From Bacteroidota bacterium (lineage in GTDB: Bacteria; Bacteroidota; Bacteroidia; AKYH767-A; OLB10), in contig JAFDWZ010000001.1 in NCBI GenBank assembly GCA_018268195.1, forward strand, positions 1 to 64,000: a stretch of DNA of 64,000 nt, read 5' to 3'. This document shows, in pieces, positions 9,301-15,914 of this stretch (positions are counted from its first letter, which is position 1; each line of letters starts with the position of its first letter). The notes below the pieces were generated by a model. The model saw only the letters and a program-made list of their open reading frames with translations, was not told the DNA's origin and made no database searches. The position numbers were made by a program, and so were the translations under genes.

Positions 9301-10779
9301 TCCTGCCTGCTGCCCTGAAATGTTTTTTCCACTGATTAATCCCGTACCTGTTTGATCTACTTTGCCGCCACAGATATTTTTAGCATAAAAATTCTCTAAA
9401 GCCCATTGATTGTATTTTTTGTAGTGGTTCAGCAGTGCGGCATCGTTTTCTTCTGAGCATCTTAATGTTGTAAAACTGAAAAATACGGTGTCTTTTTCTC
9501 CGAAATTTTTTATACGAACATAGCAATGTTGCAATGCCGTGTCCACCAAATTTTTGCACAACCAGTTGCTGCGAAGTGCTATGGAGGTGTCTATAGTGCA
9601 GATGCTGTTGGCACTTTTACTTATTGCAAGTGAGTTTTTATTGATCAGCATCAGAAAAGTGGGGTCGCCATAATTATAAATGGTGGCATCTTGCACGAGA
9701 TCGAAGTTCAGGCTGTCCATAGCACCTCTGCCTTTGTTGATGATCCGATAGCTCCACAGAGTCGAGTTTGCAGTATCATTGAAACAACTGAACTCACGCA
9801 CCGCATCGGCAGGGCTTATGCGTACTACATCGGCTTGAAGCAAGTCGTTGTTGAAGAGTTTGAAATGGCAGGTATTCTTTGGCTTGCAATCATTACACAA
9901 AACGGAAGCCACAGCCTGCGGATAGTTGCAACTCCATATTAACCTTGCCGTTGCATTGCTGCATAATATACTACTCAAACACGTGCTGGAACTAACACGC
10001 TGGAGCAGTATCAGCGTGTCGTTGTTGGCAAGTGTTAGCGTGTCCGATGGCGAGTCGGTATAGTTTCGTAATATATCGTTCACTCCCTTCTGAAAAAAGA
10101 TGCTGTCGGTTGTTATTCCGTTACAATAAGTGCTATCCGTTAGAAAGCGAAACCTCAAATTTCCTCTGTCAATATTATTTTTATATACAAACTTCAAAAA
10201 TGTTTGCGTTTTGTTGGCTATATTAAATGTTGTAATTGAGTCCTGTAAAACAAGTTCCGGTTTGGTGATACCGCTTGTTTTGAAAATGTCTGTGCCATTG
10301 CCTGTATTGAAGATTATGCCGTTAGTACCTGTAAAGGTTTGATAAAAATTCACATTCTGGTTGCCGGAAATATGGCAACCTATATATGCATGATAGCTTA
10401 AGGTAATATTCGAATTGTTATTCACCGTAAAATGCAGTGTGGTTCCTCCTGTGATGTTGCCGATGGCATTATTTGGTGATGCTGAAACAAAATCAAAATA
10501 CACACTCTGACTTTGAGTACTGTTGCAGCCATTGATAGTAATACCGTCAAATGAAGGTGTTATTGTTATCTCCGTTCCTACTGTTACTCCCGAAAAACTA
10601 ATCGTGTAAAGATTTTCCAGACAAGCTCCCACTGTAGAAGGTGGCGTTACAGTAATGCTTACCGTTTGAGCCTTGCCATAAGTGAGGCTTGTGATGAGCA
10701 CAAGTATTATTAATTGTACTCTTTTACTCATGCTTGCATGAATCTTAGCCGGTTGGAATTGGTCAATCATACTTTTCAT
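3298..10779 (-). CDS. Giant secreted protein: DUF11 repeat, right-handed beta-helix, T9SS type A sorting domain
   Basis: 2493 residues. The first ATG gives a 16-residue leader before MSKRVQLIILVLITSLTYG, a good signal peptide, so the start may be ATG 10731 instead. Residues ~40-1500 are a long extracellular region of Cys- and Asn-rich beta-strand sequence that I cannot assign. About 1505-1620 is a DUF11-like repeat (ITKTADRDTAAAVTDLVTYTITVCN style). About 1620-2130 is a right-handed parallel beta-helix of the pectate-lyase fold (repeated short NNT/NGNG strands). About 2150-2410 is predicted helical. The last ~75 residues are a type A T9SS sorting domain (IKIIPNPASDKVKVEL, LSGGIYSITV, SKLILVK). 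Likely a surface adhesin or polysaccharide-interacting protein; enzymatic activity cannot be inferred. It is first of three genes joined by ATGA overlaps. Confidence 0.85.
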   Translation of the reverse strand: MKSMIDQFQPAKIHASMSKRVQLIILVLITSLTYGKAQTVSITVTPPSTVGACLENLYTISFSGVTVGTEITITPSFDGITINGCNSTQSQSVYFDFVSASPNNAIGNITGGTTLHFTVNNNSNITLSYHAYIGCHISGNQNVNFYQTFTGTNGIIFNTGNGTDIFKTSGITKPELVLQDSITTFNIANKTQTFLKFVYKNNIDRGNLRFRFLTDSTYCNGITTDSIFFQKGVNDILRNYTDSPSDTLTLANNDTLILLQRVSSSTCLSSILCSNATARLIWSCNYPQAVASVLCNDCKPKNTCHFKLFNNDLLQADVVRISPADAVREFSCFNDTANSTLWSYRIINKGRGAMDSLNFDLVQDATIYNYGDPTFLMLINKNSLAISKSANSICTIDTSIALRSNWLCKNLVDTALQHCYVRIKNFGEKDTVFFSFTTLRCSEENDAALLNHYKKYNQWALENFYAKNICGGKVDQTGTGLISGKNISGQQAGGAGYDFYLKNNFFPTVSNLSVTNAGTGDSATFSIDFKGIVKQGATNVYQLLGCNQPQNLCTTLNGWLRATVFCDTNLRITRPWQDVYFIKTDALGDTTYYQPEYYYTSDTIGLAICRKTLYYFYFNLLVNDMKNVLDSGQFIFKLQACCGSDMSTTPYSATFHLLPNTDNCFSLNYTGGAFGTHLIPPAINNLNGNIQWLPLNDRGKRIAVMCPGCKSPGLIAQRYYMQRENFGLADSDDDGRADDPLVQITAGSQLFPKIKKNYISYGDRAADYMRANFVDGDRNNGGYDYAQLQQQGLRFNVLQLSRFIPMGLDTMKLYPDSIYFYMDDATPSVNGCLDCEPYSMGANDYTTIRKYAIGGNLLSQFLIDTTTTANEYRFVFTTYHDTVSNTYSGNLHDYPQLITHSVGSFTGFMPGQHYRIKVIYNVCGNYMPASLNSVDDVIKESNVFNRMFFSGEIQNKVSDLVPQQPNTTAKLDSLGWTVDPNDVSNNLVDTAFINSYAFFCEATGSIHYFVSQMASNNTSISNKQGCEKEMIVESRSTIAGGKGLIDIYPYEYKPPVLQPSFFNLQIPQGYHVKNAVAKNGVRVNGVYMESDTVGLSFLENASGNVTFSATALPAMNCFFQNNSAGNSTTFYIGDQENRCFISLKLFPDSCMVLPVTPSASTAAQITFHPQWPACLTGSGCSTMNDPVLNPSGNSLNTLSINPHLQLTSIDNSNASLRSDTICWNNLTVQNTNTGNSGQTAADNVFIAIVGSTPHLSNWHFKTGGQTYAAAGNIIPVTPSLAKGASVSGNLCATPVSCPIDSSKEFFNIHIGWNCGNYPAAPYDSTKICSYILTQLSYNKDTAAFDVTQKYYETPYTLCDTVSVWAPFNSKYLGYLYPDTVVLTNLKPNLQVVGAYMFYGNNHLTSASAQLTPTATNTVWITDADSIKKIGYANGGYNNGRIMTIRFDLLPTCTFAGDTTLPDIVIFAHDFCNELVSANANKTMMNSTFRMSSVQSACADCWQITKTADRDTAAAVTDLVTYTITVCNNSANTQTGVLADALPSGFVQTNSTLPGSVTLNSMQCDTFTVAGYFGNAATGCLFNTVSVTSPANTIWKDSVCVTVINPCTTTDTTFADNTYSGNVTLSNLSVFIAGTYYVNGTLTLNNCMVYVNAGGQIIVQSNGVLNLNNTTMQSCDTMWRGINVLSKGKIKLNGSILRNADVGIYALDQSQVEILQSEIYDCVTGLKIPVHPGGGYNSIALKVDGSKFKMQSPNFKPDYAGQTPHGTLPKAGIDMTNMITTIGDANLNEFEKLNTGIVAISSIVTVKRSKFSNIGYDTFYNEPYRGTAIVSVGMPVGDIHTGDLTVLPEALNYNTVENCYRGIYTNKSKLTASFIHILNVRTGVEETSAPVLSTNTVSNCTITATHIGIKMATNPFARFMYATNNTITINGANGTGLSLANYGLWMSEFNQVTPVRYMASNNVLTLTNASHAIYAGALNTAKIKYNVVKLHGNGNGILVAANQNSAVSCNNITGNYATGITGNSNGISAGNMNNKVTMYCNTVDSTYRGFSFGGANPNTVFRGNEMNTHYVGLYLNTGSPTNPTYMGIQPHNGNKWNVPTVSGFGGMNLASNPFVPLSRFDVDSLLGSVYNPVVTPSSWFNPTKGGSTFYCSNSIVCSSQPPAMADTTIRELIASGIFDSEEISKESKAIAAEYLYKELAQDSTLWFSDSIYIQFMLVHKSDNTGNLYAADEYKKAAYTYDSTMMVLIENTYSQMKLFADSMNNIETWKVNHPTQDADSIYNHWKLTVEFLNQTVNNIKVQREAILQNRLDSAQYKNDLVVNGELPELNNKIINEIEIGYLERDEDVEIVRNNYIELYSIATQCPYTGGAAVERARTLIALINDSIDYDDANVCLQSGVYRLANNTTEKSEENGIKIIPNPASDKVKVELTGQEDGICKIQIRNVLNETVYESEFNCSEKTHLIHLNNLSGGIYSITVNAANKKSLTSKLILVK
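5713..6147. repeat. Direct repeat copy 2 (inside the 2493-aa gene)
   Basis: Partner of 1323-1754 in the same orientation. Recombination between the copies would delete the 511-aa gene and fuse the big gene to the truncated paralogue. The right end of identity is at the sequence gaacaaa near 6141-6147. Confidence 0.85.
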
Positions 10780-10863
10780 TTTTCTTTGGTGTTATGGTTT
10801 GACTAAATTATAGTGATTGCATCTCTTTCGGAACGGGTTGTATAAAAAGCAGAAACGCGGGCT

Positions 10864-10998
10864 AATTCCCAATGCCCGTATCAGTGGGAGTCGAAGCCCA
10901 GCACACGAAGCAAAGAGGAACGCCCGCGTTTTATGCAGGCGTTTCCACTCTAACTTTCCCGTGTGCTTGAATTTTTCGACTTTTCTGATACAGGAATT
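10864..10998. repeat. Long imperfect palindrome (MITE-like or regulatory cruciform)
   Basis: Blocks on the left arm reappear in order as reverse complements on the right: AATTCC (10864-10869) with GGAATT (10993-10998), TATCAG (10879) with CTGATA (10985), AGTCGAA (10889) with TTCGACT (10975), AGCACACG (10900) with CGTGTGCT (10960), AACGCC (10919) with GGCGTT (10938). All share a centre near 10931-10935. The element is GC-richer than its surroundings and lies between the divergent 2493-aa and OmpA genes. The 77-codon ORF across it looks incidental. Confidence 0.65.
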
Positions 10999-11402
10999 CT
11001 TAAAGCGAAACGCTAATTATCTTTTCTTTATATCATCTAAATTGTATTAATATTTTTATAGTTCAACATTTAATGCGGTAAAAAATTCCTCACGGTAAAA
11101 GTAAGCTGCTTTTTTCAATAATCAAATATTTTTAATATTTTTTCATTGTTTACTACAATTATTGTTTCGAATTTTACAATGTTTTCTACTCTTTCTATCA
11201 CATCCCGACAACTATCGGGATATTTCTGATTCGTTTCAACCTATTTTTAAAGAAAATGAATCACATACACTGGCACAAGTTTAAAAACTTACGTCAGTTT
11301 ATGGTTCATTAGTGTAATTTTTAACGTTAAGCCTTAAACTTCCTCTTAAAAAACAGACGTTATATCCACGAACACTTTTTAAGAATGGTGATGAGTTTAT
11401 TT
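10999..11402. other. AT-rich non-coding stretch between divergent genes
   Basis: No credible ORF. The only structure I see is a short palindrome at 11202-11221. The stretch serves as upstream region for the OmpA-type gene at 11429. Confidence 0.6.
11202..11221. repeat. Short palindrome ATCCCGA-N6-TCGGGAT
   Basis: A perfect 7-bp stem with loop CAACTA. It is not followed by a T-run, so it is not a typical terminator. It resembles short dispersed palindromes common between genes in Bacteroidota. I see one copy in this window. Confidence 0.5.
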
Positions 11403-11410
11403 TAATTTTG
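11403..11410 (+). promoter_or_regulatory. -7 box TAATTTTG of the OmpA/PD40 gene
   Basis: Matches TAnnTTTG. It is 18 bases before ATG 11429, and the TTG at 11408 lies inside the box, which argues for the downstream ATG as the start. I see no good -33 TTG. Confidence 0.55.
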
Positions 11411-11428
11411 CCTGAAATAATTTTCAAT

Positions 11429-13357
11429 ATGATTCGCTTTGCAGCACTTTGTTTAATCTCTATCCTTTTGGCAGGAACCGCCACTGCACAAAAAAGAACT
11501 TACTCAAGCACATCTTCAAAAGCTATAAAAAGCTTAGAAAGTGCCATGAAATATTATGACTCACGACAAACTAACAAAGCAATAAGTGAAGCTGAAAATG
11601 CAACCCGAACAGATCCTAATTTTATTGAAGCATGGATGTTGCTTGGTGATTTGCAGGCAGACAATAATAATCTGCCGGCAGCAATAGATGCTTACAAAAA
11701 AGCAATTGGCATCAACGCGGGCTTTTTCCCGAACACATATTATGCCCTTGCCCGATACGAGATGGAATTGGGACGCTACGATGATGTTACCGAGCACCTC
11801 AATGCATTCATGAAATTGCCGAATGCACAACCTGAAAAAAAAGAACAAGCAAAAATGCTTCTTGCCTCTTGTGATTTTGCACGCGAAGCATTAAAGCATC
11901 CTGTACCTTTTGCCCCTGAAAATTTGGGTGACGGAGTGAATTCCGTTTTCGATGAATACTTTCCTTCTATTACTGTTGATTCCAAACAAATGCTTTTTAC
12001 ACGAAAGATAAAAAGTGACCAATTTGGGTGGCAGGAAGATTTTTATATAAGCAATAGCGACAACAACGGAAAATGGATGAAAGCTAAAAATGTTGGCTCA
12101 CCGGTGAATACCGAACTCAACGAAGGAGCTCCCTCTTTCAGTGCTGACGGGCAATTGATATTTTTCACAGCGTGCGATCGCCCTGAAGGAAAAGGCTCAT
12201 GTGATATTTATTACTCTCGAAAATTTGGAGATACCTGGGGACGTCCCATAAATCTCGGCTCGCCAGTAAATACCGGTGCTTGGGAATCGCAACCTTCCTT
12301 TTCAAGTGATGGCAAGACTTTATACTTTGTAAGAGGAAGTGGCATGCGTGACGAAAAAGACCAGGATATTTACATGACTCAGGTGAGTGAAAAAGGTTGG
12401 AGCACTCCCGTTAAACTAAGTGATAAAATTAACTCACCCGGTAAAGAAGAAGCAGTGTTTATTCATCCTGATAACCAAACATTGTATTTCGTTTCGGATG
12501 GTTGGCCCGGCATGGGAGGCACTGATATTTATATGAGCAGAAGGCAGCCTGACGGCAGCTGGGGCGATGCCATCAATCTGGGTTACCCCATTAATACTTT
12601 CGCTAACGAAACCGGATTGATAGTAAGCCCTGACGGAAACACTGCTTATTTCAGCAGCAATCGTGATGGCGGTTTTGGTGGACTCGATATTTATTCATTC
12701 AACCTTTATGACAAAGTAAAACCGGTACCTGTAAGTTATGCCAAAGGACTTGTAACTGATGCAGAAACCAATCAACCTATTGATGCAAAATTTGAAGTGA
12801 TAGACTTAGAGAGCGGGCAAACTGTCGTTGAGTCTTATTCAGACAAAAGCAAGGGCGAATTTCTGCTTACCTTACCTGCCGGAAAGAATTATGCACTGAA
12901 TGTGTCTAAAAGAAAATATCTTTTTTATTCTGACCATTTTTCAATGACAGAAACTGCTGATGTGCAGCATCCTGTTGCTCTTAACGTAAAACTTCAACCT
13001 GTGAAAGACGGCAGCACCATGAATCTGAATAATATTTTCTTCGATACCAACTCTGCTACGCTTAAACCGGAATCAAAAACCGAGTTGGATAAACTTGTTG
13101 CTTTCATTAAAAGTAATGCACTTGCCAAAATTGAAGTTGGTGGCCACACCGACAATGTTGGCGATGACAAATCCAATCAGACACTCTCAGAGAACCGTGC
13201 CAAAGCAGTTTACGATTACTTACTTAAATCAGGCATAGAAGCCATACACCTGACGTGGAAGGGTTATGGTGAGAGCAAACCGATTGCTGATAATACAACA
13301 GAATCAGGCAAAGCAAAAAATCGAAGAACGGAAATCACAATTTTGAAGGTACATTAA
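11429..13357 (+). CDS. OmpA-family outer-membrane protein with TPR and PD40 repeats
   Basis: The frame opens at TTG 11408, but the signal peptide MIRFAALCLISILLAGTATAQ starts at ATG 11429 (642 residues). Order: signal peptide 1-21; TPR-like helices ~35-140 (NKAISEAENATRTDPNFIEAWMLLG style); PD40 propeller ~170-430 with repeated PSFS.DG..L.F motifs; carboxypeptidase-regulatory-like beta domain ~435-525; C-terminal OmpA/MotB peptidoglycan-binding domain ~535-640 (FDTNSATLKPES, GHTDNVGDD, NRRTEI). This architecture is common in Bacteroidota, including PorE-like cell-envelope anchors of T9SS, so it may tether an outer-membrane complex to peptidoglycan. The link to T9SS is inference. Confidence 0.85.
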   Translation: MIRFAALCLISILLAGTATAQKRTYSSTSSKAIKSLESAMKYYDSRQTNKAISEAENATRTDPNFIEAWMLLGDLQADNNNLPAAIDAYKKAIGINAGFFPNTYYALARYEMELGRYDDVTEHLNAFMKLPNAQPEKKEQAKMLLASCDFAREALKHPVPFAPENLGDGVNSVFDEYFPSITVDSKQMLFTRKIKSDQFGWQEDFYISNSDNNGKWMKAKNVGSPVNTELNEGAPSFSADGQLIFFTACDRPEGKGSCDIYYSRKFGDTWGRPINLGSPVNTGAWESQPSFSSDGKTLYFVRGSGMRDEKDQDIYMTQVSEKGWSTPVKLSDKINSPGKEEAVFIHPDNQTLYFVSDGWPGMGGTDIYMSRRQPDGSWGDAINLGYPINTFANETGLIVSPDGNTAYFSSNRDGGFGGLDIYSFNLYDKVKPVPVSYAKGLVTDAETNQPIDAKFEVIDLESGQTVVESYSDKSKGEFLLTLPAGKNYALNVSKRKYLFYSDHFSMTETADVQHPVALNVKLQPVKDGSTMNLNNIFFDTNSATLKPESKTELDKLVAFIKSNALAKIEVGGHTDNVGDDKSNQTLSENRAKAVYDYLLKSGIEAIHLTWKGYGESKPIADNTTESGKAKNRRTEITILKVH

Positions 13358-13442
13358 AACGTCCCACATACAAAAAATAATTGTGAATAGCATGTTGAAA
13401 ATTATTTAAATTTATTTTCAAAATTCCGGCTGCTCAATAAGC

Positions 13443-13450
13443 TAAATTTG
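13443..13450 (+). promoter_or_regulatory. -7 box TAAATTTG of dnaB
   Basis: An exact TAnnTTTG match ending only four bases before the dnaB ATG (13455). With the usual spacing, transcription would begin at or next to the start codon, giving a leaderless or nearly leaderless mRNA. Confidence 0.55.
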
Positions 13451-13454
13451 CAGC

Positions 13455-14990
13455 ATGGAAGAAAACGTGGATGCAGGAAGGAGTCATCGAAAAAAAACCA
13501 CTCCCAAGTCGTTAACAAATCAACAAATAGCTATTGGATTAGGCAAAATCCCTCCACAAGCTATAGATATGGAAGAAGCAGTGCTTGGTGCACTTATGCT
13601 GGAGAAAAATGCACTTACAGCTGTTATTGATATACTTCACCCTGAAAGTTTTTATAAAGAAGCTCATCAGAAAATTTTCAAAGTCATACATCAGTTGTTT
13701 CACAGTGCCGAACCGGTTGATATACTCACTGTAACACATGCGCTGAAAAAATCAGGAGAACTTGAAATAGTTGGTGGTGCATTTTATCTCACTCAATTAA
13801 CAAATCGGGTAGCCTCCGCTGCCAATATTGAATTTCATGCAAGAGTTATTCTACAAAAGTTTATTCAGCGTGAACTGATACGCATTTCCAGCGAAACCAT
13901 TAAAACTGCTTTTGAAGATACCTCTGATGTACTGAAAATGTTGGATGATGCTGAACGCAATTTATTTGCAATTGCAGAAGGAAACATCAGAAGAAACTAC
14001 GAAAGCATGAGTTCATTAATTTCAAAAGCTATTAAGGAAATTGAAATTGCTTCCAAACAAACACAAGGTATCACAGGTGTACCAAGTGGATTTACTGAAC
14101 TCGACAGAGTTACTGCAGGATGGCAGAAATCTGACCTCATCATCATTGCTGCTCGTCCGGGTATGGGAAAAACAGCATTTGTACTTTCGCTCACCGCCAA
14201 TGCCGCTGTAAAGTTTGATATTCCAGTGGCCTTCTTCTCTCTTGAAATGTCGAACATTCAATTGGTGAACAGGCTCATTTCTTCGCAAACAGAAATTTCA
14301 TCAGAAAATATTAAGAAAGGTCAGCTTGCCGATTATCAGTGGGAGCAACTTAACAATAAGATTGCACCTTTAACCAAAGCTCCTATCTATATTGACGACA
14401 CACCTGCTCTTTCTATTTTTGAATTGCGTGCCAAGTGCAGACGATTGGTTGCCGAAAAGAAAGTACAACTTATCATCATTGACTACCTACAGTTAATGGT
14501 AGCAGGCACCGACAATCGCTCCGGAAATCGCGAACAGGAAATCAGTACTATTTCACGGTCGCTCAAAGCAATTGCCAAAGAACTGGAAGTGCCTATCATT
14601 TGTTTGTCGCAGCTAAGTCGTGAAGTTGAAAAGCGTGGTAATGTAAAGAGACCTCAGTTAAGCGACCTTCGTGAGTCAGGAGCTATTGAGCAGGACGCTG
14701 ATATGGTAATGTTTATTTACCGTCCGGAGTATTACGGATATACAGAAGATGATAATGGTGGTTCCACTCTGAACACAGCTGAAATTATTGTTGCCAAGAA
14801 CAGAAATGGTTCATTGAAAACAGTAAATCTTAAATTCATTGGTCAATACACCAAGTTTGCCGACCTTGAAGATTTTGAGTTTTCTGAAGTAGGCCACACA
14901 GTGAAAATGCCTAATCCTGAAGTTGATTCTGAGCAACGTTACACACGAGGCTCACGAATGAATGAAATGTCTGATGATGATCCGTTTTAA
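13455..14990 (+). CDS. dnaB: Replicative DNA helicase DnaB
   Basis: 511 residues, normal for the family and without an intein. A ~38-residue basic extension precedes the conserved N-terminal domain, which starts near GKIPPQAIDMEEAVLGALML. The RecA-like motor domain has Walker A ARPGMGKTA (~residue 235) and Walker B LIIIDYLQLM (~340), then SQLSREVEKR and the DLRESGAIEQDAD motif with the arginine finger region, and RNGSLKTVNL near the end. It unwinds DNA ahead of the fork as a ring hexamer. It is transcribed alone and converges on the rfbD-like gene with 16 bases between stops. Confidence 0.97.
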   Translation: MEENVDAGRSHRKKTTPKSLTNQQIAIGLGKIPPQAIDMEEAVLGALMLEKNALTAVIDILHPESFYKEAHQKIFKVIHQLFHSAEPVDILTVTHALKKSGELEIVGGAFYLTQLTNRVASAANIEFHARVILQKFIQRELIRISSETIKTAFEDTSDVLKMLDDAERNLFAIAEGNIRRNYESMSSLISKAIKEIEIASKQTQGITGVPSGFTELDRVTAGWQKSDLIIIAARPGMGKTAFVLSLTANAAVKFDIPVAFFSLEMSNIQLVNRLISSQTEISSENIKKGQLADYQWEQLNNKIAPLTKAPIYIDDTPALSIFELRAKCRRLVAEKKVQLIIIDYLQLMVAGTDNRSGNREQEISTISRSLKAIAKELEVPIICLSQLSREVEKRGNVKRPQLSDLRESGAIEQDADMVMFIYRPEYYGYTEDDNGGSTLNTAEIIVAKNRNGSLKTVNLKFIGQYTKFADLEDFEFSEVGHTVKMPNPEVDSEQRYTRGSRMNEMSDDDPF

Positions 14991-15006
14991 ACGGAAGTAT
15001 TGAAAA

Positions 15007-15909
15007 TTATTTTTCAAGTTGCTGTTTCACAATCTCCAATCCCTCATGTAGAGAATGGGGTTTGAACTCCAAATCACGAATAGCTTTATCAATCACGAAA
15101 CCTGTCACCAGCGGTCGTTTGGCAGCCTGATTTAACTCTGCTGTAGTTACCGGATGAATGAACATTTTGTCCAATCCAAAAAAATCAGCCGTACGGTTTA
15201 CAATTTCTAGTATGCTGAATGTCTCAGCACCTGAAACATGATATATGCCCTTTGCTTTCTTTAAGGCTGCTTGAACACATGCATCTGCAAGGTCTTCGGC
15301 CAGTGTGGGCGAGCGAAACTGATCACTGATAACATTGATTGCCTTCTGCTGACGCAAAGAATTAATCGTCCACACAATTACATTGCTTCGTTGTTTATCA
15401 TCAACCACACCATAAATGATGATGGTACGTAATATGGCACTGTCAATTCCCGACTGCAGAACAATTTTTTCAGACTCAAATTTGCTCCATGCATAATAAC
15501 TCAAAGGATTAGGTTGGTCTTCCTCTTTATAAGGTCCTGCTGTTCCGTCAAAAACAAAATCGGTGCTTAAATGAACCAAATGTATATGCTCTTGTTCGCA
15601 GATGTGAACCATATTTTTTACAGCATCCACATTCATTTTTAAACACTCTTGTTGATGTTGCTCACATGCATCCACATTGGTCATTGCTGCGGTGTTGATG
15701 ATACAATGCGGTTTGTATTTCATCACAACAGACCTTACATCCTCGTGGTTGGTAATATCCATAGGCACATAAATGTAACCTTCCTTTTCAGCAGTACGGT
15801 TTGCTCCTTTTGATGTGGCTATAAGTTCCACATCTTTTCTCTTTATCAGAGCATAAATTATTTTTTGCCCTAACAAACCATTGCTTCCGGTGAGCAGAAT
15901 GCGTAACAT
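15007..15909 (-). CDS. SDR-family sugar-nucleotide reductase (RfbD-like)
   Basis: 300 residues. N-terminal Rossmann motif TGSNGLLGQK (~7-16), NTAAMTNVDACE (~75), and the catalytic YYAWSKFESEK (Tyr-x3-Lys, ~140) place it in the extended SDR group near dTDP-4-dehydrorhamnose reductase. Those enzymes reduce 4-keto sugar nucleotides with NAD(P)H for surface glycans. No rml partners are nearby, so the substrate is uncertain. It is the last gene of the minus-strand run purN-EVE-receptor-this, five bases after the receptor gene. Confidence 0.8.
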   Translation of the reverse strand: MLRILLTGSNGLLGQKIIYALIKRKDVELIATSKGANRTAEKEGYIYVPMDITNHEDVRSVVMKYKPHCIINTAAMTNVDACEQHQQECLKMNVDAVKNMVHICEQEHIHLVHLSTDFVFDGTAGPYKEEDQPNPLSYYAWSKFESEKIVLQSGIDSAILRTIIIYGVVDDKQRSNVIVWTINSLRQQKAINVISDQFRSPTLAEDLADACVQAALKKAKGIYHVSGAETFSILEIVNRTADFFGLDKMFIHPVTTAELNQAAKRPLVTGFVIDKAIRDLEFKPHSLHEGLEIVKQQLEK

Positions 15910-15914
15910 GATTT

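Noticed and set aside
10817-11050. 77-codon frame across the palindrome
   Set aside because: Arg/His-rich with no start context or domain, and explained by the palindromic sequence.
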